Assembly: GCA_039969355.1 (NCBI GenBank)
Contig: JBDVOA010000008.1
Location: 62,001-126,000, forward strand
DNA length: 64,000 nt
Origin: JL08 sp039969355
GTDB lineage: Bacteria; Pseudomonadota; Alphaproteobacteria; Rhodobacterales; Rhodobacteraceae
Direction of reading: 5' to 3'
In this document: one piece after another, positions 8,285 to 16,786 of the stretch
How the letters are laid out: each line of letters opens with the position of its first letter
How positions within the stretch are numbered: the first letter of the stretch is position 1
Notes under the pieces: model-generated
The model's database searches: none
Seen by the model: only the letters and a program-made list of their open reading frames with translations
What the model was told of the DNA's origin: nothing
Program-made: the position numbers and the translations under genes

Positions 8285-9376
8285 TCAATTCCCATCCCAA
8301 ACCGTTATAGGAACAAACACCTCACCCGCGGCGAGTTTACGGGCTGTGCGGACTAACCCAGCCGACTTGATCACCATACCGATGTCCCGCGTTTCATAAT
8401 CAACGAGGACATCTATTGTGCCTGATGCGTGTTCAAGGACGATAGCTGCAGGATTTGCATTTGGTAGGCGCGCCATGCCATCGGCCACAGTTCCCGGTGT
8501 TAAAACGCAAGACGCAAGGCACTGAGCACCAGTAACGGCCATAGTAGGATGGGTGCTCCATGGCATGAAATAACGCGTCGCGATCGTGCCGCCGTTCTTG
8601 GCCAAAGCCAGCAGGCCAAATTTTGGAATAACGGATTCAGAAACATCTCCAAGACCCATCAGAGCGCCTGCTTTTAGCCTTACGGCTTCCATTTTCGCGA
8701 AGAAATCCGTGTTTTCGTCCAACTCGGAAACGCTTTCATGCCCGCTCAGACCAAAGCTCTCTGCCTTTGCAATCACCATTGGCATGGCAACATCCATGCA
8801 GGTAACCTGGATGCGATCAATCTCGTCAATGAGATTTCCGGTTGGCAATAATGCCCCTGTTGCACCGCCGACGGTCTCCATAAACTGCAACGCCACTGGC
8901 GCTGCAGATCCCGGCACGCCATCAATCTGAGTATCACCCTCGTAGCTGACCCGCCGGTTTGGGGTCTGTACACGCGCCGCCACTTTCGCGCCGGTGTTTA
9001 CGGCTCGAATGTTGATCGGCGTCTCGCCATCTTGCGCCTCAATCAACCCCATCTCAATAGCTGCGGGTCCAACGCCCGACAAGATGTTTCCGCAGGTCGG
9101 TTTGAAGTCGACCAAGCAGTTCTCGACACTGACTTGTGCGAAGAAATAGTCGACATCTGCCCACAAGTCGTTCGACCTTGAGAGCATCGCGACCTTGGTC
9201 GTCACCGCAGCGCCCCCACCAATCCCGTCGATGTTGAGCGGATGACCGGACCCAACCATCGCGATCAGGACTTGCGCGAGCGCGTTTTCATCTTCAGGCA
9301 AGTCAGCGCGGTTGAGATAGGGTCCGCGCGACGTTCCGCCCCGCATGAACAGGAATGGAATTGCCGTTTGGCTCAT
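8285..9376 (-). CDS. PrpF-superfamily isomerase (4-oxalomesaconate tautomerase-like)
   Basis: A 363-residue member of the PrpF/diaminopimelate-epimerase fold, which moves double bonds or inverts centres in di- and tricarboxylic acids without a cofactor. Family marks are the start FLFMRGGTSRGPY, the first-half signature CGNILSGVGPAA with the catalytic Cys, and in the second half ARLPNANPAAIVLEHASGTI. The closest named activities are 4-oxalomesaconate tautomerase and 2-methylaconitate isomerase; sequence alone does not choose between them. The start overlaps the end of the fused TctA-TctB gene by four bases, so it is cotranslated with a tripartite carboxylate transporter. This suggests it processes the imported acid. 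Confidence 0.85.
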   Translation of the reverse strand: MSQTAIPFLFMRGGTSRGPYLNRADLPEDENALAQVLIAMVGSGHPLNIDGIGGGAAVTTKVAMLSRSNDLWADVDYFFAQVSVENCLVDFKPTCGNILSGVGPAAIEMGLIEAQDGETPINIRAVNTGAKVAARVQTPNRRVSYEGDTQIDGVPGSAAPVALQFMETVGGATGALLPTGNLIDEIDRIQVTCMDVAMPMVIAKAESFGLSGHESVSELDENTDFFAKMEAVRLKAGALMGLGDVSESVIPKFGLLALAKNGGTIATRYFMPWSTHPTMAVTGAQCLASCVLTPGTVADGMARLPNANPAAIVLEHASGTIDVLVDYETRDIGMVIKSAGLVRTARKLAAGEVFVPITVWDGN

Positions 9377-11400
9377 GTCAATGGCCAGGGCAAATCAGCG
9401 TATTCCTGCAACAGACCCGGTGGAAAATCACGGTTCAGAAGCCAAGCCATACCGCACATGAACGCAATCCCCGCGACTGAATAGGCGGCAGCGAATGCAG
9501 TGCTAAGACCGGCGCGGATTTTCAGAAAGCTGAACAAGAAGAGCGCCAAAGCAATGATAAAGCCAAATAGAGAGGTCAGTATCAGTAGGGCTGCAAACCA
9601 TCCCAGGGTCGGCCAGAGACTGTGGGTCGCGTCCGCGTCATCGCCATTCACCTCGCGATCTGCAAAGATCGTGTCGGTTTCCGGCTTCAGCATCATGCGC
9701 ACGATCAGTGCGACGCAGCCAAACAGACAAACGCCGGCAACAAACATCGGAAAGGTCCGATCACGACTGAAGCTTGGGATCGAAGCCGCATCGTAGAATG
9801 CGTAGGCTATATAACCTGTCACTACGAGCAAAAAGATAAGCGGCGCGCGCTTGCTGCCTGATTGCACGTCACCTTCTGCCATAATGTTCTTGGCCTGCCG
9901 CAGACCTACGACAACCGAGATTACGGTGATGATCAACAACACAATGACGATAGGCGAAAAAATATAGTCGAGTCCGTCCTCAAACCCCTTGCGGAACCGG
10001 GACTGCGCGATCTGCAGTGCTTGGTTTGCATAAGTTTCCGCCGGGTTCGACAATACGAAACCGATTAGAAAGGCAGGACGCGACCAATCAAATCGGCGCA
10101 TCATGATGCCTAGAAAACCAATGGCAAACAACGCCACGAGGTCCATCAGGTTCTGACCAGACTGGAACGCCGCAAAGCTGATAATCATGAACAGGAATGG
10201 CGCGAGCAGGGCAAATCGGATGGTGGTCAACTTCGCGATGCCACCCGACGCCGCAATGCAGATTACTGTACCCACAACATTAGCAAGCGCCAGTAGCCAG
10301 ACGATGGAGTATGTGATGTCGAGGTTGTTCTTGAGCATTGCCGGACCAACCTCGATCTGACCAGACCCAAGAAGCGCTATCGCGCCAATGAAGATCGCCA
10401 TGGATCCCGAACCCGGAATGCCAAAGAGCAGTGTTGGGACCAGCCCCCCCCCTTCTTTTGCATTATTGGAACTTTCTGGCCCAATGATGCCGCGTACTTC
10501 GCCTTTGCCGAAGTTCGCCTTATCCTTCGTGGTTTGCACCGCGTGCCCGTAAGCGATCCAATCAACAACAGAGCCGCCAAGACCGGGAATTACCCCAACA
10601 ACAACACCGATTATTGAACATCTTACGGATAGCCAAATGTTGGCAAACCAGTCCTGCACCCCGTCTAGCCAGCCGCCTCCTAAGGCCTGTTCCTTGGCGA
10701 TGGCGCGGTCCTGACGTAGCAACGAAATAATCTCGGGAATGGCAAAGATACCAAGCCCGACTATGACCAATTTCAACCCGTCTGTCAGATAAGGAAAATC
10801 ATACGACGACATACGCAGATCACCCGAAGACGCTCCTTCACCGATGGTACCAATGAGCATCCCAAGCCCTGCAGCAACGATGCCTTTTATTGCAACGCGA
10901 CCCGCTAGGATGCCGACCATTGACAGGCCAAAAATCGTAATCATCAGTAGCTCTGGCGTGCGGAATTCCAAAACGATTGGGCGTGCAATCAAAATAAAAA
11001 CTGTCAGGAAACTCGCGCCAACTAGCCCACCAAAAAGCGATGATGCAAATGCAGCGGAGAGCGCCCGCGCTGCCTGACCATTCTTGGCCATCGGGAACCC
11101 GTCAAGCACAGTGGCCTGCGAAGCTGACGACCCGGGGATACCCATCAAGACGGAGGCGAACGTGTCAGACGTTGGCACCACCGCAACCATGCCGACCATC
11201 AAGGCAAGCCCCAAAATCGGATCCATGCCGAACATGAACGGTAACAATAGGGACAAACCTGCGATGCCGCCCAAACCAGGGAAAACACCGATGCAGAGAC
11301 CCATTACAACACCCAAGACCAAGTAGCCTAACACCACAGGCTGGAGGATCAAGGCCCAGGCGTCCCCGAGCGCAGGCAAAGCTGTTGCGATGACATCCAT
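9373..11400 (-). CDS. Fused TctA-TctB tripartite tricarboxylate transporter permease
   Basis: A 675-residue inner-membrane protein. The first 500 residues are the large TctA subunit, with many membrane helices and the duplicated family motif: GLCIGVFPGLGGIAGLSLLL near the start and GVIPGLGGSVVDWIAYGHA in the middle. Around residue 520 a second domain begins, with four to five helices typical of the small TctB subunit. TctA and TctB are usually separate genes, so this is a fusion that fixes a 1:1 ratio. It works with the periplasmic TctC encoded just upstream and is driven by an ion gradient, not ATP. The substrate is a di- or tricarboxylate by family; the linked PrpF-type gene supports this. 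Confidence 0.88.
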   Translation of the reverse strand: MDVIATALPALGDAWALILQPVVLGYLVLGVVMGLCIGVFPGLGGIAGLSLLLPFMFGMDPILGLALMVGMVAVVPTSDTFASVLMGIPGSSASQATVLDGFPMAKNGQAARALSAAFASSLFGGLVGASFLTVFILIARPIVLEFRTPELLMITIFGLSMVGILAGRVAIKGIVAAGLGMLIGTIGEGASSGDLRMSSYDFPYLTDGLKLVIVGLGIFAIPEIISLLRQDRAIAKEQALGGGWLDGVQDWFANIWLSVRCSIIGVVVGVIPGLGGSVVDWIAYGHAVQTTKDKANFGKGEVRGIIGPESSNNAKEGGGLVPTLLFGIPGSGSMAIFIGAIALLGSGQIEVGPAMLKNNLDITYSIVWLLALANVVGTVICIAASGGIAKLTTIRFALLAPFLFMIISFAAFQSGQNLMDLVALFAIGFLGIMMRRFDWSRPAFLIGFVLSNPAETYANQALQIAQSRFRKGFEDGLDYIFSPIVIVLLIITVISVVVGLRQAKNIMAEGDVQSGSKRAPLIFLLVVTGYIAYAFYDAASIPSFSRDRTFPMFVAGVCLFGCVALIVRMMLKPETDTIFADREVNGDDADATHSLWPTLGWFAALLILTSLFGFIIALALFLFSFLKIRAGLSTAFAAAYSVAGIAFMCGMAWLLNRDFPPGLLQEYADLPWPLT

Positions 11401-11440
11401 GATTGTCCTCCCGGGTGGTCACTTATCTTCGCTTGAGAAA

Positions 11441-11465
11441 ACGCCTCGCCTTTATGGCGAGGCGT
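11441..11465 (-). terminator. Ten-base-pair hairpin between tctC and tctAB
   Basis: ACGCCTCGCC and GGCGAGGCGT form a perfect ten-base-pair stem with a five-base loop. In the minus-strand RNA it is followed by UUUCUC, a weak U tract. It lies 14 bases after the binding-protein stop and 41 bases before the permease start. It would act as a partial terminator or as a 3' stabiliser of the tctC message, giving more binding protein than permease. Confidence 0.75.
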
Positions 11466-11478
11466 CCAGAAAGCAAAG

Positions 11479-12591
11479 TTATTTGAGAGTTACGCCGTAG
11501 CGCTCTTCCAGCCAACCGGCGACAAAGTCTTTGGCAGCTTGAGGCACTTCGGTGCCGCTCTTCAGAGCACCTTTGGCTTCTTCACCAGTCATTTGTGGGT
11601 ATTTGCCCAAGCGACCTGTAGAGATTTCTGCGAAATCAGCGCGCGCCTTCACAGCTTCGAACGCAGCGGTATAGGTCACGATCGCATCATCAGATGCGCC
11701 AGCCGGTAGGAAAACCATCTTCTGTGCCGGGAATCCGGCGATGAAAAATGCCTTCCATGCGTCCCATTGCTCACCGGAGGTTTCACACCCGTCCGTCGCT
11801 TCGCAGACTTCCTTGAAAGTTGGCATGTCAGGGAAAGTCGGATCACGCACGATGTTACCTTCAGCGTCCAAAGCACCCCAGCTCATCATCGGAACTGCAG
11901 TGCCTGCATCGACCAGAGGTGTCACGCCCTTAAGATACGACGAGGATGTCTGATAATCGATGTTTGCCTCGCCACGCTCGAACATAAGACGGCCGTCGCC
12001 CCGACCTTTGATGCCAAACACAGGTTCGACATTCAGACCCAACATTTCCCAAGCCAAAAGGGGCACCAGATCAAGGCGCGTGGCACCCTGGCTGCCGTAG
12101 ATGAAGTCTTCGCCCTGCAGCGGAGTCGCATTCAACCCGTCCATTTTTCCCGCCAGATCAGGTGGGAGATAGGCAACACCACCGGTACCGGACGCCAGAA
12201 CGACGTTCCAGTCTGCATAGTTGTATTTTACCCGAGGATCGCCCAGCAGGAACGGGAATTGTGTTGAACCGGAAGACCCGAATATCAAGGTGCCTTCGCT
12301 GTCCTCGTAGTCTTGCTCTTGGAAAAAGTTAGCCCCTTTTGTCGAACCCGCACCTGGCATGAATTTCACAACAACGGTCGGCTGACCTGGAAGTGCTTCG
12401 GACAGGAGAGGTGCATAGAAATTGGCCCATTTGGCCGAGCCCCCTGTTTCGGAGAATGGAATGATCCATTCAACTGTCTTACCAGTCAGATCGATACCGT
12501 GACCGCCAGCATGCGCTTGAAAAGAGAACGTTGCGGCTGCGGCAGCAATAAGGCTGCAGGCCACACGACGTGTGGTGTTGAATAAGGACAT
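11479..12591 (-). CDS. tctC: TctC-family periplasmic carboxylate-binding protein
   Basis: A 370-residue exported protein of the TctC/Bug family. The ATG at 12591 is chosen because GGAGG stands just ahead and a clean signal peptide follows (MSLFNTTRRV, hydrophobic core, AHA cleavage). The longer open frame has no ribosome site. The family start of the mature protein, GKTVEWIIPFSETGGSAKWA, contains the beta-strand and loop that grips a carboxylate. The family is usually about 320 residues; this one is somewhat longer. It delivers ligand to the fused TctA-TctB permease downstream and is transcribed divergently from tctD-tctE, the likely regulators. Confidence 0.87.
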   Translation of the reverse strand: MSLFNTTRRVACSLIAAAAATFSFQAHAGGHGIDLTGKTVEWIIPFSETGGSAKWANFYAPLLSEALPGQPTVVVKFMPGAGSTKGANFFQEQDYEDSEGTLIFGSSGSTQFPFLLGDPRVKYNYADWNVVLASGTGGVAYLPPDLAGKMDGLNATPLQGEDFIYGSQGATRLDLVPLLAWEMLGLNVEPVFGIKGRGDGRLMFERGEANIDYQTSSSYLKGVTPLVDAGTAVPMMSWGALDAEGNIVRDPTFPDMPTFKEVCEATDGCETSGEQWDAWKAFFIAGFPAQKMVFLPAGASDDAIVTYTAAFEAVKARADFAEISTGRLGKYPQMTGEEAKGALKSGTEVPQAAKDFVAGWLEERYGVTLK

Positions 12592-12722
12592 ATGTTCCTC
12601 CCTAGGATGCAACCGCTCCCTCACAGAAGCGGTCAGAACTGATTCACCGGGCTGTCCATGCCCGGTTGATGTCCCAAAGGTTACCTGCGAACCTTGCATG
12701 AAACTTTCAGACGCGAAAAAAG
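12592..12722. promoter_or_regulatory. Divergent promoter region between tctC and tctD
   Basis: This 131-base gap separates the divergent starts of the binding-protein gene and the response-regulator gene, so it must hold both promoters and probably the TctD binding site. It contains a GC-rich near-inverted pair (CCGGGCTGTCCATGCCCGG) at about 12648-12666. I cannot assign promoter boxes with confidence. Confidence 0.5.
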
Positions 12723-13397
12723 ATGCGGATCACACTCGTTGAAGATAATGTCGGCCTTGCCAAAGGCATAGCATATAGCCTCGAGGATGCGGGCCATGCC
12801 GTCGACCTATTGCACGATGGCAATGAGGCGGATGTCTTTTTGAAGGACGACGAATCCGATCTGATCATTCTCGACATTAACTTGCCCGGCACGGATGGTT
12901 TGAGCCTGCTCAAAGCCCTGCGTGCCCGGAATGATCCACGTCCTGTGATCCTCTTGACCGCGCGCGCCAAAACCGAAGACCGCGTCGTCGGTCTTGATGC
13001 GGGTGCGGATGACTACCTGATCAAGCCTTTTGAAATGGCCGAGTTGGAGGCGCGCGTGAGAGCACTGTCGCGACGCCGCGCTGTCCCACAGCGACAGATG
13101 CAAGAGATTGGTCATCTCAGGTTTGATCCCGCAGCGCGACAGCTCTTTGCCGGCGAAGTGGCGATTGAATTGCCGCGCCGGGAACTTGCCGTCTTCGAAT
13201 GCCTTCTGGCCGCTAACGGGCGTCTGGTCAGCAAAACAGCCCTTCTGGACTACGCTTACGGAGTCGGTGCAGATGTCGAAGAAAAAGTCGTCGAGGTTTA
13301 TGTCTCGCGCATTCGGGCGCGCCTTAAATCCCACGGCGTATTGATCAAATCGCAACGCGGATTGGGTTATCAATTGCAAGTTGAGGCAGACGCGTAA
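12723..13397 (+). CDS. tctD: TctD-like OmpR-family response regulator
   Basis: A 224-residue response regulator. The receiver domain (residues 1-115) shows acidic Glu7 and Asp8, the phosphoacceptor Asp51 in LIILDINLPG, Thr in LLTARAK and Lys in LIKPF. The C-terminal part (about 125-220) is an OmpR-type winged helix with RRELAVFECLLA and the wing SQRGLGYQL. The gene shares one base with the sensor kinase that follows and is divergent from the tctC operon. In TctDE systems the pair turns on the transporter when extracellular tricarboxylate is present. The pairing is clear; the signal is inferred from context. Confidence 0.88.
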   Translation: MRITLVEDNVGLAKGIAYSLEDAGHAVDLLHDGNEADVFLKDDESDLIILDINLPGTDGLSLLKALRARNDPRPVILLTARAKTEDRVVGLDAGADDYLIKPFEMAELEARVRALSRRRAVPQRQMQEIGHLRFDPAARQLFAGEVAIELPRRELAVFECLLAANGRLVSKTALLDYAYGVGADVEEKVVEVYVSRIRARLKSHGVLIKSQRGLGYQLQVEADA

Positions 13398-14752
13398 TGG
13401 CCCAGTCTCTGCGAACACGACTCATCGTGATCATCCTCGCGCCGTTGCTTTTGGTCTCAATCATAGCGACAGCATGGCAATTCCGAAACACGACCATCCG
13501 AGCCGAGGAGATTTTTGATCGCGGACTTCTCTCCGCCGCGCTCGCGATTTCACGCGACGTCGCGTTGTCGGGTGGTGACGCACTAAGCCCCGCCACGCGT
13601 GGATTGATCAGTGACACGTCAGGTGGCGAGTTGTTTTACCATGTCTACGCACCTGATGGTGTCTTTGTGACAGGGTACGCAACGCCTCCAACACCACCGA
13701 CAGTGACACCAGGCGATCTTGCAGCACCGTTGTTTTACAATGCAACATATCAACGAAAGGGTGTGCGGGTCTTGAGATATCAGGATGCTACGACTGTCGA
13801 CGGCGTCTCTGGCTTGTTTACGATCTCTGTCTGGCAAGACATGCGCGTCCGAACGTCATTTGTGCGCGATGTCGTGACGCGAGCGATTGCAGTTATCGGA
13901 TTGCTCCTGCTCTCTGCCGGGCTGATTGTCTGGTTCGGCGTCCGGTTAGGACTGCGACCGCTGTTGGATTTGCGTGCGGCGATTGCACGACGTACACCAA
14001 GTGATCTCGAACCGATCCGCCGAAATGTGCCTGTCGAAGTGCAGCCTATTGTCTCGACCTTGAACGCATTGCTGGACCGGGTTTCAAGACGCATTAGCTC
14101 AAAAGATGAATTCATATCGAGTGCAGCGCATCAGCTACGCAATCCAATTGCAGGAGTATTGGCGCTGGCCGAAGCAGTTGAAACCGCACCATCACCAGAA
14201 GCTGCGAAAAAAAGAAGCGCCGAGTTGGTTCTCGCCGCCAGAGATGCCACACATCTGACCAATCAACTCTTGTCCTTTGAGCGCGCCAAGGAATCTGACA
14301 TTGAACGCAGCGGAGAGAAACTCGACCTTTGCGCCTTGGTTCGGCATGTCATCAACCGTTTCGAAATACAGAATGCCAATAAAAAAGTTGAGGTAGCGAC
14401 CGAGTTACCAGAGCGGCCCGTACCGCTGATTGGCGATCGCGTGATGCTGAGCGAAGCGCTGCTCAATGTATTGAATAATTCCGTGGTGCATGGTGGCCCG
14501 GACATCTCGAGAATAGACATAACCTTGGAAGTATTTGCCAACATCGCCAAACTGAGGGTCGTAGACAATGGCATCGGCATCGCACCCGACGATCGTGTCG
14601 TTGCGATCGGGCGTTTCAGCCAGGCCAACGACGGCCCAGGAAGCGGATTGGGTTTGCCAATTGCTGTGCGCGTAATGGAGAACCATGGCGGACGTCTAAT
14701 CATCGACGAAAGCTCTGCAGGAGCAGCGTTGATCTTTGAATTCCAGCTGTAA
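13397..14752 (+). CDS. tctE: TctE-like sensor histidine kinase
   Basis: A 451-residue membrane kinase. A membrane helix at about 8-28 and a second near 155-178 enclose a periplasmic sensor region. Then come a HAMP-like linker, the H-box with His245 in SSAAHQLRNP, the N-box LLNVLNNSVVHG, the G1 box VDNGIGI and the G2 box GSGLGLPIA. The ATG overlaps the last base of tctD, so the two are coupled. It should autophosphorylate and pass phosphate to TctD in response to the transported acid. Its end is followed by 387 bases before a convergent gene. Confidence 0.88.
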   Translation: MAQSLRTRLIVIILAPLLLVSIIATAWQFRNTTIRAEEIFDRGLLSAALAISRDVALSGGDALSPATRGLISDTSGGELFYHVYAPDGVFVTGYATPPTPPTVTPGDLAAPLFYNATYQRKGVRVLRYQDATTVDGVSGLFTISVWQDMRVRTSFVRDVVTRAIAVIGLLLLSAGLIVWFGVRLGLRPLLDLRAAIARRTPSDLEPIRRNVPVEVQPIVSTLNALLDRVSRRISSKDEFISSAAHQLRNPIAGVLALAEAVETAPSPEAAKKRSAELVLAARDATHLTNQLLSFERAKESDIERSGEKLDLCALVRHVINRFEIQNANKKVEVATELPERPVPLIGDRVMLSEALLNVLNNSVVHGGPDISRIDITLEVFANIAKLRVVDNGIGIAPDDRVVAIGRFSQANDGPGSGLGLPIAVRVMENHGGRLIIDESSAGAALIFEFQL

Positions 14753-15139
14753 TCAGAACGAGTGACGTGCCCTGGATCGTGACGCTCCAACATCGAATTC
14801 GCCGTTATTAGAGTTTGACTGACCCGGAGCAAAACTCGGCTCTGCATCTTGGGTTAATCATTCTTGCAGGCTTCGGCAAACAACCCAGACGACCCATTCT
14901 GTTATAAAACAACGTGTTGCGAGCACTGATTGTGGAGAAAATATGAACACGCGGACCCTTTGCTGTTTCACGCAGAGCAGCATTCGGGAGATTCAAATGT
15001 TGCGAGATTGATGCGTTTTTGCTTTTTTGAGTTCTGTGTTGCAGTGTCGGATCATTGCCTTAAGGCCTTGCTGGAGAGACTTTTCTCGCCAATGCTTGGA
15101 GGAAAGGAACTTCTGACTAACGCCCAAACTGATTGCAGT
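14753..15139. other. Convergent intergenic region, no gene seen
   Basis: This lies between the ends of the sensor kinase gene (plus) and the phosphotransferase gene (minus). Open frames of 62-75 codons occur, but none has a ribosome site or recognisable sequence. I see no strong hairpin with a U tract, so the terminators of the two genes are not evident. Confidence 0.4.
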
Positions 15140-16045
15140 TCAACCACCAAGCCGTGAAAGGTGGCGGGCAAATTCCTGGGTCGCCATGAGCGCCTTGCAG
15201 CGCTCAAATCGACCGTCTGCATAGGCGCGAAAGTCATCCGCCGGATTCTTGTTCGCATGCTGTATCAAACCCCAAAGAGTCCACAGAAGATCACACATTG
15301 CCTTATGAATCACCATTCTGGCGTGATCCTGCTGGGTTGGTTCACCACCAAAATAGGCAGTTAGCATCTCGGCATCCTGCTCATCGTCAAATTCGCCTTC
15401 GACGGATAAGTCACCGAGATCCCACATGGGATCGTTCATGCCCGAATACTCCCAGTCGACGATCCACATACGTTCAGCGGTGTCCAGGAAATTTTCACAC
15501 AAGGGATCACAATGGCAGGCAACGGCAATGACAGAACTGCGATCAAGCGCATTTCTGATCACCGCAGCTTCGCTTACTACGTCATGATATCCCGATGGCA
15601 GTTCGACATCCTTAGTAGCCAGTATGCGCAGATAGTCTTCGATCATGGCAAAAAGCTCGAATCTGGCCGGAAACTCCGCGCCAGAGGAATGGAGGCGCGC
15701 AAAGGCTTGTCCCGCGCGGGCGGGCGCACCTGCAATGTTTCGAAAGCTGCTCGGAGACATGGTTACAGCATCCGCAACAAAGCGCGAAACCATGATCCCG
15801 CTAACCGGATCGGCGTAAATCACCTCTGGGTTGACCCCGGCCTTTGCAGCTTCCTTCGCCGCCGTGGCCTCGTTAATACGATCAATATACTCTTCCGTCC
15901 CCTCCCCGGGCAGGCGAAGAACATAGTCACCAACTTGGAATACGACATTCGTGAGCCCGCCCAATCGGATCAATTGACTGGTTTCGCCCTTTAATTCTGG
16001 AATGGCGGCGATAGCAGCGCGTGCACGTTCTTCTTCCGTGGCCAT
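15140..16045 (-). CDS. Choline-kinase/APH-like phosphotransferase (first copy)
   Basis: A 301-residue member of the choline/ethanolamine kinase and aminoglycoside phosphotransferase superfamily. The nucleotide-binding loop is GGLTNVVFQV, followed by YVLRLPG with the invariant-type Arg. The catalytic loop is HCDPLCENFL, in which Asp is the base and Asn binds metal. The metal-binding Asp is in WIVDWEYSG. The start at 16045 has AAGGA ahead; the open frame extends 75 codons further without homology. The gene is divergent from a methyltransferase and sits just past the quaternary-amine operon. The substrate is unknown; choline or a related amino alcohol is a guess from context. Confidence 0.8.
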   Translation of the reverse strand: MATEEERARAAIAAIPELKGETSQLIRLGGLTNVVFQVGDYVLRLPGEGTEEYIDRINEATAAKEAAKAGVNPEVIYADPVSGIMVSRFVADAVTMSPSSFRNIAGAPARAGQAFARLHSSGAEFPARFELFAMIEDYLRILATKDVELPSGYHDVVSEAAVIRNALDRSSVIAVACHCDPLCENFLDTAERMWIVDWEYSGMNDPMWDLGDLSVEGEFDDEQDAEMLTAYFGGEPTQQDHARMVIHKAMCDLLWTLWGLIQHANKNPADDFRAYADGRFERCKALMATQEFARHLSRLGG

Positions 16046-16138
16046 CGGTTTGTCCTTAATGTTATCGCAACGTGTGAAAAGACTTTCACAATTGCTGCCG
16101 CTTGGCCAGCATCGGGCACCAGACAGATGGAGATCACT

Positions 16139-16762
16139 ATGGCGGATCAAGAGCACGGCGGACCTTTGGCCGAAGTTTATTCGTCGAAGAGCGCCGACGA
16201 AATCGCTTCGCATTATGATGCATGGGCTCAGCGATATGATGTAGATATGGCCCAAGCAGGGTATCGTCATCCGTCGATCGCTGTGGCGCTAATGGCGCGA
16301 CATCTTCCGGCAGGTTCGACACCGGTTTTGGATGCGGGAGCAGGAACCGGGCTGGTGGGTGCATGGCTGGGCATTCTTGGTTATCCAGACGTGGATGGTC
16401 TGGATGTCAGCAAAGGTATGCTGAACGTTGCAGCGACCAAAGGCGGGTATCGGCGCCTGCATCACCTGTCGCTAGGGGATACGCTGCCCTTTGACGACGG
16501 CGCCTTTCTCGGAATAATTTCAGCCGGAGTATTTACAACCGGTCATGTGGGGGAAGAGGCACTGCCAGAGCTGCTGCGGATCACCGCGCCCGACGGTGTA
16601 CTGGTCATCACTGTTAAAGAAACGCTTTGGGGGGATGGTTTTGCGTCGGCCGTTGCCGAGATGGATAAAATCTCGATGGTTGAAACAACTAAGCCGTATG
16701 TCTCTATGCCGGGCGAGGCCGCTACGTCACCAAGCCGAGCCTTGGTTCTGCGACGCACCTGA
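16139..16762 (+). CDS. Class I SAM-dependent methyltransferase
   Basis: A 207-residue cytosolic methyltransferase. The SAM-binding motif is VLDAGAGTGLVGAWL, then the acidic GLDVSKGML strand end, and later DGVLVITVKE. The ATG at 16139 is used because GGAG lies seven bases ahead; an ATG at 16127 would leave no such site. The N-terminal YDAWAQRYDVDM matches the Williams-Beuren/UbiE-like small-molecule group. It is divergent from the first kinase gene and convergent with the dimethylglycine dehydrogenase gene, between two genes of the amine module. N-methylation of a small amine or thiol is possible but not shown. Confidence 0.8.
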   Translation: MADQEHGGPLAEVYSSKSADEIASHYDAWAQRYDVDMAQAGYRHPSIAVALMARHLPAGSTPVLDAGAGTGLVGAWLGILGYPDVDGLDVSKGMLNVAATKGGYRRLHHLSLGDTLPFDDGAFLGIISAGVFTTGHVGEEALPELLRITAPDGVLVITVKETLWGDGFASAVAEMDKISMVETTKPYVSMPGEAATSPSRALVLRRT

Positions 16763-16786
16763 CACCCATTCGCTTAGGCGCACGTC

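Noticed and set aside
15140..16270. 376-residue form of the first kinase
   Set aside because: The extra 75 residues have no family match, and AAGGA marks the ATG at 16045 as the start.
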